Both the position numbers and the translations under genes were made by a program. Below the pieces are notes generated by a model. It saw only the letters and a program-made list of their open reading frames with translations. It was not told the DNA's origin and ran no database searches. From JBJENW01 sp051880395 (lineage in GTDB: Bacteria > Bacillota > Clostridia > Lachnospirales > Lachnospiraceae): 8,958 nt of DNA. Below, in pieces: positions 5,707 to 8,958 of the stretch (positions are counted from its first letter, which is position 1; each line of letters begins with the position of its first letter). Location: assembly GCA_051880395.1 (NCBI GenBank), contig JBJENW010000283.1, forward strand, positions 1 to 8,958, given 5' to 3'.

Positions 5707-7326
5707 TCACAGTAATTCCAAGATCTGCTCCATATTCTTCTTTCCAAACGATACCTGATTCTCATTGATCACAAGGCAGGGAACGCTCATCACATTGTAT
5801 TTCTGTTTTTTTTCACCAAAATGATTGATATCATAAACATCGGCAGTGACAAGCGGATTCATAGCTGCAATCTTCTGTGCTGCTGTTACCAGTTCCGGAC
5901 ACATGGTACAGGAAAGGGAAACCAGTATCTGCATATGCACCTCTTTGTCAAGTTTTGCGATTTTTTCTTTCACAGGTTCACTTACTGTCTGTCCTTCTCC
6001 CGCCGCATTGTACAAGCCCAGAACAAAGGACGTAAATTCATGTCCGCCCGGTACGCCATGAAACGCAAGCCCAGTATCCGTTTTGTCCTCGCCACAAACC
6101 CGAACACAGGGTGTTTCACTTTCTGTGTGATTTTCCATAATCTCTACCGTAAGTTTATTTGTGAGTTCTGCCATTGCTTCTACATAGTTTTTCAACTCCT
6201 CAGCCAGTGGTTTTGTGTCAAGGTAGAGCTTTAATGTCAGCGGATGTTCCATCTTGGAAAAGACTGTTTTTAACTGTGCCGTCATATCCTCATCAAACAA
6301 AGCTCCAGCGGAATAATCTGTTTTTTCCTTTTCTTTTTCCGTCTCCTCCTGTCGGTTCACTTTTTTTATTTGAGGCTTTAATCCGGTTATTTTCTGCATT
6401 TTCGCTGCATAGCGTTCCAGTTCCGTTGCCGCCAAAGCCCCGTCACCCACAGCAGTGACCACCTGACGCAGGTTTTTGACGCAAACATCCCCTGCCGCAT
6501 ATACTCCGTCCATATTCGTTTTCTGCTGTTCGTCCGTTTCCACATAACCCTGCTCATTTAACGTTACAAAGTCCTTCACAAGTGCCGTCTCCGGCTCATA
6601 TCCCGCAAAAACGAATACCCCGAAGGTGTCTCCTTCTTCTGCCCGGTATTCCGTTACTTCCCCAGTCTGATTGTTTTTATATTTCAAAACACGCAGTGCC
6701 GTATCTCCTTCGACACTGACCACACTGGTATTGGTCAGCACCGTTATTTTTTCATGGTTTCTGGCTGCATCAGCCGTACTTTTGGCACAGGAAAAATCTT
6801 CTCCCCGAACCAGAATCGTCACATGCTTTGCATATCTTGTCAAAAACATGCTCTCTTCTGCGGCAGCAAATCCTCCGCCCACGACGAATACCTCTTTTTG
6901 GGCAAAAAACTCTCCATCACAAGTTGCGCAGTACGCCACACCATGCCCTTTGAACTTCTCTTCTCCGTCAAATCCGATTTTTCTCGGATGTGCACCTGTC
7001 GCAAGAAGGATACCAAAACACGACATTTCTCCTCTGGTTGTGAGAACCTTTCTGATTTTTCCTGTCAAATCAAATCCGGTTACCTCTGCGAGCATAAACT
7101 CCGCTCCAAAGCTTTGTGCCTGTTTTCGCATGGTTTCTGTTAATTCTTTTCCGCTGGTCTTATAAACTCCCGGAAAGTTTACCACTTCAGAAGTAATGGT
7201 GATCTGTCCGCCAAACTGTTCTTTTTCTACAACCAGCACTCTGTATTTTGCTCTGGCAAGATATAAGGCAGCAGTCAGTCCTGCAGGACCTCCACCAACT
7301 ACAATGACATCATATAAATGTTCCAT
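5707..7326 (-). CDS. AhpF-like alkyl hydroperoxide reductase flavoprotein with permuted domain order
   Basis: This 539-residue protein likely passes electrons from NAD(P)H via FAD and two CxxC centres to AhpC in the cytoplasm. Residues 1-310 are a thioredoxin-reductase-type module: FAD motif GGGPAG (11-16), redox motif CATC (133-136), nucleotide motif VVGGGFAAAEE (148-158) and second FAD motif YAAGDV (276-281). A charged linker (about 322-337, rich in Glu and Lys) follows. Residues 345-539 match the tandem thioredoxin-fold part of AhpF: a first fold without cysteines ending in GHEFTS (428-433), then a second with SLSCTMCPELV (470-480) and cis-Pro motif SVPCLVI (514-520). In classical AhpF that part precedes the reductase, so the order here is reversed. 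The start at 7326 is backed by AAAGGA about ten bases upstream. It follows ahpC by 71 bases with a hairpin between. Automatic annotation may call it thioredoxin reductase; the AhpC neighbour and both thioredoxin folds favour an AhpF role. Confidence 0.93.
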   Translation of the reverse strand: MEHLYDVIVVGGGPAGLTAALYLARAKYRVLVVEKEQFGGQITITSEVVNFPGVYKTSGKELTETMRKQAQSFGAEFMLAEVTGFDLTGKIRKVLTTRGEMSCFGILLATGAHPRKIGFDGEEKFKGHGVAYCATCDGEFFAQKEVFVVGGGFAAAEESMFLTRYAKHVTILVRGEDFSCAKSTADAARNHEKITVLTNTSVVSVEGDTALRVLKYKNNQTGEVTEYRAEEGDTFGVFVFAGYEPETALVKDFVTLNEQGYVETDEQQKTNMDGVYAAGDVCVKNLRQVVTAVGDGALAATELERYAAKMQKITGLKPQIKKVNRQEETEKEKEKTDYSAGALFDEDMTAQLKTVFSKMEHPLTLKLYLDTKPLAEELKNYVEAMAELTNKLTVEIMENHTESETPCVRVCGEDKTDTGLAFHGVPGGHEFTSFVLGLYNAAGEGQTVSEPVKEKIAKLDKEVHMQILVSLSCTMCPELVTAAQKIAAMNPLVTADVYDINHFGEKKQKYNVMSVPCLVINENQVSFGKKNMEQILELL

Positions 7327-7343
7327 AACAAATCCATCCTTTC

Positions 7344-7382
7344 AAAAACGGCACCGGTTTCACTCTCTACCGATGCCGTTTT
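7344..7382 (-). terminator. Intergenic hairpin between ahpC and the AhpF-like gene (terminator/attenuator)
   Basis: The inverted repeat has 14-base arms with 13 matches (AAAACGGCATCGGT at 7369-7382 against 7345-7358) around a 10-base loop. On the minus strand it ends in GCCGTTTTTG. It sits 15 bases after the ahpC stop codon and immediately before the ribosome binding site of the next gene. Because I see no separate promoter for the AhpF-like gene, it most likely reduces rather than abolishes read-through, giving more AhpC than reductase. Confidence 0.7.
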
Positions 7383-7397
7383 CATTTCTATTTGAGA

Positions 7398-7961
7398 TTA
7401 AAGCTGTCCTACCAAGTCAAGGCTCGGTTTTAACGTCTCTGCTCCCGGCTGCCATTTTGCCGGGCAAACCTCATCGCCATGTTCATGCACAAACTGGCTT
7501 GCCTGCACTTTTCGGAATAATTCTTCTGCATTTCTGCCGACATTTCCCGCATTTACCTCATACGCCACAATCTTTCCATCCGGATTTACTATAAACGTTC
7601 CACGCTCCGAAACACCATCCGCCTCGATATACACCTCGAAATCTCTGGAAAGTGCATGCGTAGGATCCGCGAGCATTGGATACTGAATCTTTTGAATTCT
7701 CTCGGATGCATCATGCCATGCCTTGTGTACGAAATGGGTATCACAGGATACCGAATAAATCTCGCACCCAATTTTTTTAAATTCCTCGTACTTATTTGCT
7801 AAATCCTCTAATTCCGTAGGGCAGACAAAGGTAAAATCTGCAGGATAAAAAAAGAACACACTCCATTTCCCCTGCAAATCTGCTTTTGTTACTGTTTTGA
7901 ACGCATTGTTTTGAAATGCCTGTACGGAAAAATCACTTACTTCTTTGTTGATTAATGACAT
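7398..7961 (-). CDS. ahpC: Alkyl hydroperoxide reductase subunit C (2-Cys peroxiredoxin)
   Basis: This is a 187-residue typical 2-Cys peroxiredoxin, the same length as E. coli AhpC. The active-site motif YPADFTFVCPTE (39-50) carries peroxidatic Cys47 with Pro40 and Thr44. The catalytic Arg is in SERGTF (118-123), and resolving Cys166 is in EVCPAKW (164-170). The start MSLINKEVSDF at 7961 is standard for the family and follows AAAGGGG at suitable distance; an upstream in-frame ATG at 7985 has no such support. It reduces H2O2, organic peroxides and peroxynitrite and is recycled by AhpF. The downstream AhpF-like gene supplies the reductase in the same operon. Its promoter (8038-8066) is consensus and is covered at the start site by operator D, shared with the ABC operon, so repression by a common regulator is likely. 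Confidence 0.97.
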   Translation of the reverse strand: MSLINKEVSDFSVQAFQNNAFKTVTKADLQGKWSVFFFYPADFTFVCPTELEDLANKYEEFKKIGCEIYSVSCDTHFVHKAWHDASERIQKIQYPMLADPTHALSRDFEVYIEADGVSERGTFIVNPDGKIVAYEVNAGNVGRNAEELFRKVQASQFVHEHGDEVCPAKWQPGAETLKPSLDLVGQL

Positions 7962-8013
7962 TATAAACCCCTTTCTGATTTTCATTCATAAAATTTTTTT
8001 CCTGTGGATTGTC

Positions 8014-8031
8014 AGTTAGTCTTTGCTAACT
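8014..8031. promoter_or_regulatory. Operator D: 18-bp palindrome at the ahpC start site
   Basis: On the minus strand this reads AGTTAGCAAAGACTAACT, with perfect 6-base arms. It begins six bases after the -10 of the ahpC promoter, almost the same position as operator A at the ABC operon, so it should cover the transcription start. It fits GTTAGnAAAnACTAAC exactly and does not fit the Bacillus PerR box. Confidence 0.7.
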
Positions 8032-8037
8032 ATTTGA

Positions 8038-8066
8038 ATTGTAGCATTTCCTCTCTCGTCAGTCAA
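8038..8066 (-). promoter_or_regulatory. Sigma-A-type promoter of the ahpC operon
   Basis: On the minus strand -35 TTGACT (8061-8066) is followed by 17 bp and -10 TACAAT (8038-8043). The start should be near 8030, giving a leader of about 70 bases before the ahpC start codon. Confidence 0.78.
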
Positions 8067-8182
8067 CAAGAACTGTTTTCTTGCGTTGAGAGGTTTTCTC
8101 AGTATCATTTTTCACTAAAATACAATATTTATTCCTGTAAAACAAAAATTAACGACGTTATATATATTGAGAATTTTTCCCA
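8067..8182. other. A/T-rich spacer upstream of the ahpC promoter
   Basis: I see no gene here on either strand. It contains a short hairpin (TGAGA/TCTCA near 8086-8099) and an 11-base palindrome (TAACG-A-CGTTA near 8151-8161), both too short to interpret. Together with the terminator and promoter it makes up the 296-base gap between ahpC and the nuclease gene. Confidence 0.5.
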
Positions 8183-8226
8183 CTTCAAAGAAAGCCATGG
8201 TGGATCATTATCCGTTCCACCATGGC
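8183..8226 (-). terminator. Rho-independent terminator of the nuclease-like gene
   Basis: Perfect 11-base arms (GCCATGGTGGA at 8194-8204 and its complement at 8216-8226) enclose an 11-base loop. On the minus strand the stem is followed by TTTCTTTG. It lies about 30 bases after the stop codon of the upstream gene and separates it from the ahpC operon. Confidence 0.82.
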
Positions 8227-8257
8227 CACGTCCATTATAAACAGTTTTTTTACTTTT

Positions 8258-8958
8258 TCATGAAAACCACTCTTCTATCACACAGGTATGTTTCTTTTTT
8301 TCTTCGCCATCAGGTTCATAATTCACGCCCACCAGTAATACTTTTTCACCGTATCCGGATAATGCCCCCTGGTATCTGCGTTCCTTGATCTGCTGAATCG
8401 CGGAATCTGCTGATTGGTTATACTTCAATTCCACCACCATTGCAGGTCTCTTTCCCGCATTTGCCCTTGGGATGAACACAAGGTCTGCAAATCCTTTCCC
8501 TACAGGAAATTCCCTGACGATATTATAGTAAGCAGGCGCCGTAAAATATGCCATCGTAAGCACACAGCTTAGTGAATTTTCATCGTTATATTTCAGGATG
8601 GACGTATAGGTTTCATGTGCAAGCTCGACAATTTGTGCTACTTTATCAACATCTTTTGCTATCGTTGCCCTTAAAAGTTCATCACATCTTGATATTGATT
8701 TTGAAATCTCATGCCAATTTCCTTTATTGATTGCCGCCTGATATGCCTTCGCCACTTCATAGTTTGGAATAAATGCGCTGCCTTCCTCAGCATCATATGC
8801 GAGGTATCCCAGATGGATCAATGCGGTTAACGCTTCGTCTTTCGAAGCTATTTCAAATAAATCGTTTCCAAACGTATCGGTATCAACAAAAATCTTCCCA
8901 CCGGAAAGCATTGTCAATACATCATCTTTTAGTCCTTCATAATTCATGGTAATAAACG
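8258..8958 (-). CDS. AAA-ATPase-like/PD-(D/E)XK nuclease-type protein, C-terminal part (runs off the right edge)
   Basis: The visible part ends in a PD-(D/E)XK nuclease-like domain. Counting from the Met at 8947, the catalytic candidates are Asp155 in KGFADLVF and Glu173/Lys175 in VVELKY, followed by the conserved A-I-x-Q-I-x-x-R-x-Y (183-192). The preceding N-D-E-N-S-L (121-126) also fits the DUF1703/PDDEXK_9 family. Such proteins usually carry an N-terminal AAA-ATPase-like domain and total roughly 500-600 residues. The frame stays open to the edge (F-I-T before the Met), and no ribosome binding site precedes that Met in the bases visible, so the gene most likely starts outside. These proteins are abundant, often multi-copy, in Lachnospiraceae and Bacteroidetes; their job is not established. 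It is a neighbour by position only: a terminator separates it from the ahpC operon. Confidence 0.85.
   Translation of the reverse strand, partial: FITMNYEGLKDDVLTMLSGGKIFVDTDTFGNDLFEIASKDEALTALIHLGYLAYDAEEGSAFIPNYEVAKAYQAAINKGNWHEISKSISRCDELLRATIAKDVDKVAQIVELAHETYTSILKYNDENSLSCVLTMAYFTAPAYYNIVREFPVGKGFADLVFIPRANAGKRPAMVVELKYNQSADSAIQQIKERRYQGALSGYGEKVLLVGVNYEPDGEEKKKHTCVIEEWFS

Noticed and set aside
8014..8031. PerR box at the ahpC promoter
   Set aside because: PerR sites follow TTATAATnATTATAA. This palindrome is GTTAG-n6-CTAAC, with different half-sites and spacing.
8151..8161. Palindrome TAACG-A-CGTTA upstream of ahpC
   Set aside because: It has only 5-base arms, occurs once, and lies far upstream of the ahpC promoter. 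It could be chance in A/T-rich DNA.
1..8958. CRISPR arrays, insertion sequences, tRNA or rRNA genes, attachment sites
   Set aside because: I saw no regularly spaced repeats, transposase-like frames, terminal inverted repeats or structural RNA hallmarks. The repeated elements found are all short regulatory palindromes or promoter boxes.

Overview
This window comes from a low-to-moderate G+C Gram-positive anaerobe, most likely of the Clostridia and plausibly Lachnospiraceae. The evidence is the strong AGGAGG-type ribosome binding sites, consensus sigma-A promoters, an L33 N-terminus of the Firmicutes type, a clostridial-style AhpC/AhpF pair and a PDDEXK_9-type nuclease. Genus cannot be called. 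Every gene I can support lies on the minus strand, so transcription runs from high to low coordinates.

Right to left. (1) 8258-8958: the C-terminal part of an AAA-ATPase/PD-(D/E)XK nuclease-type protein, entering from beyond the window and closed by a strong terminator (8183-8226). (2) 8066-5707: a peroxide-defence operon with a consensus promoter, an operator over the start site, ahpC, an intergenic hairpin, and an AhpF equivalent whose domains are in circularly permuted order. (3) 5706-5411: a regulatory stretch with no convincing gene, holding a strong hairpin and an activator-type promoter. (4) 5464-4091: a beheaded ECF-type ABC ATPase followed by an AraC-family regulator. (5) 4097-459: a second activator-type promoter driving two adjacent fused permease-ATPase ABC genes. 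(6) 458-1: a 26-residue membrane peptide gene with its own promoter and terminator, then the promoter and first codons of an L33 ribosomal protein gene (rpmG) with two near-identical palindromic boxes.

Two regulatory patterns tie the region together. First, an 18-bp palindrome (minus-strand consensus GTTAGnAAAnACTAAC) occurs four times: just after the -10 box of the ABC operon, just after the -10 box of ahpC, in front of the ATPase remnant, and inside the hairpin at 5594-5623. Second, an AraC-type box lies exactly 45 bp upstream of a -10 box in two places: before the ABC operon and before the ATPase remnant. The simplest reading is an iron- or metal-responsive island: an ECF importer (now mostly deleted), an AraC activator resembling siderophore sensors, and a pair of fused ABC half-transporters like those that accompany siderophore systems. 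It would be co-repressed with the AhpC/AhpF peroxide system by one unidentified regulator. The motifs are directly visible; the metal/siderophore role is inference.

The boxes at rpmG have a different sequence (TGCAAAT-n-ATTTGCA) but the 7-1-7 geometry of Fur-family sites. This suggests a separate metal control, perhaps Zur, of an L33 paralogue.
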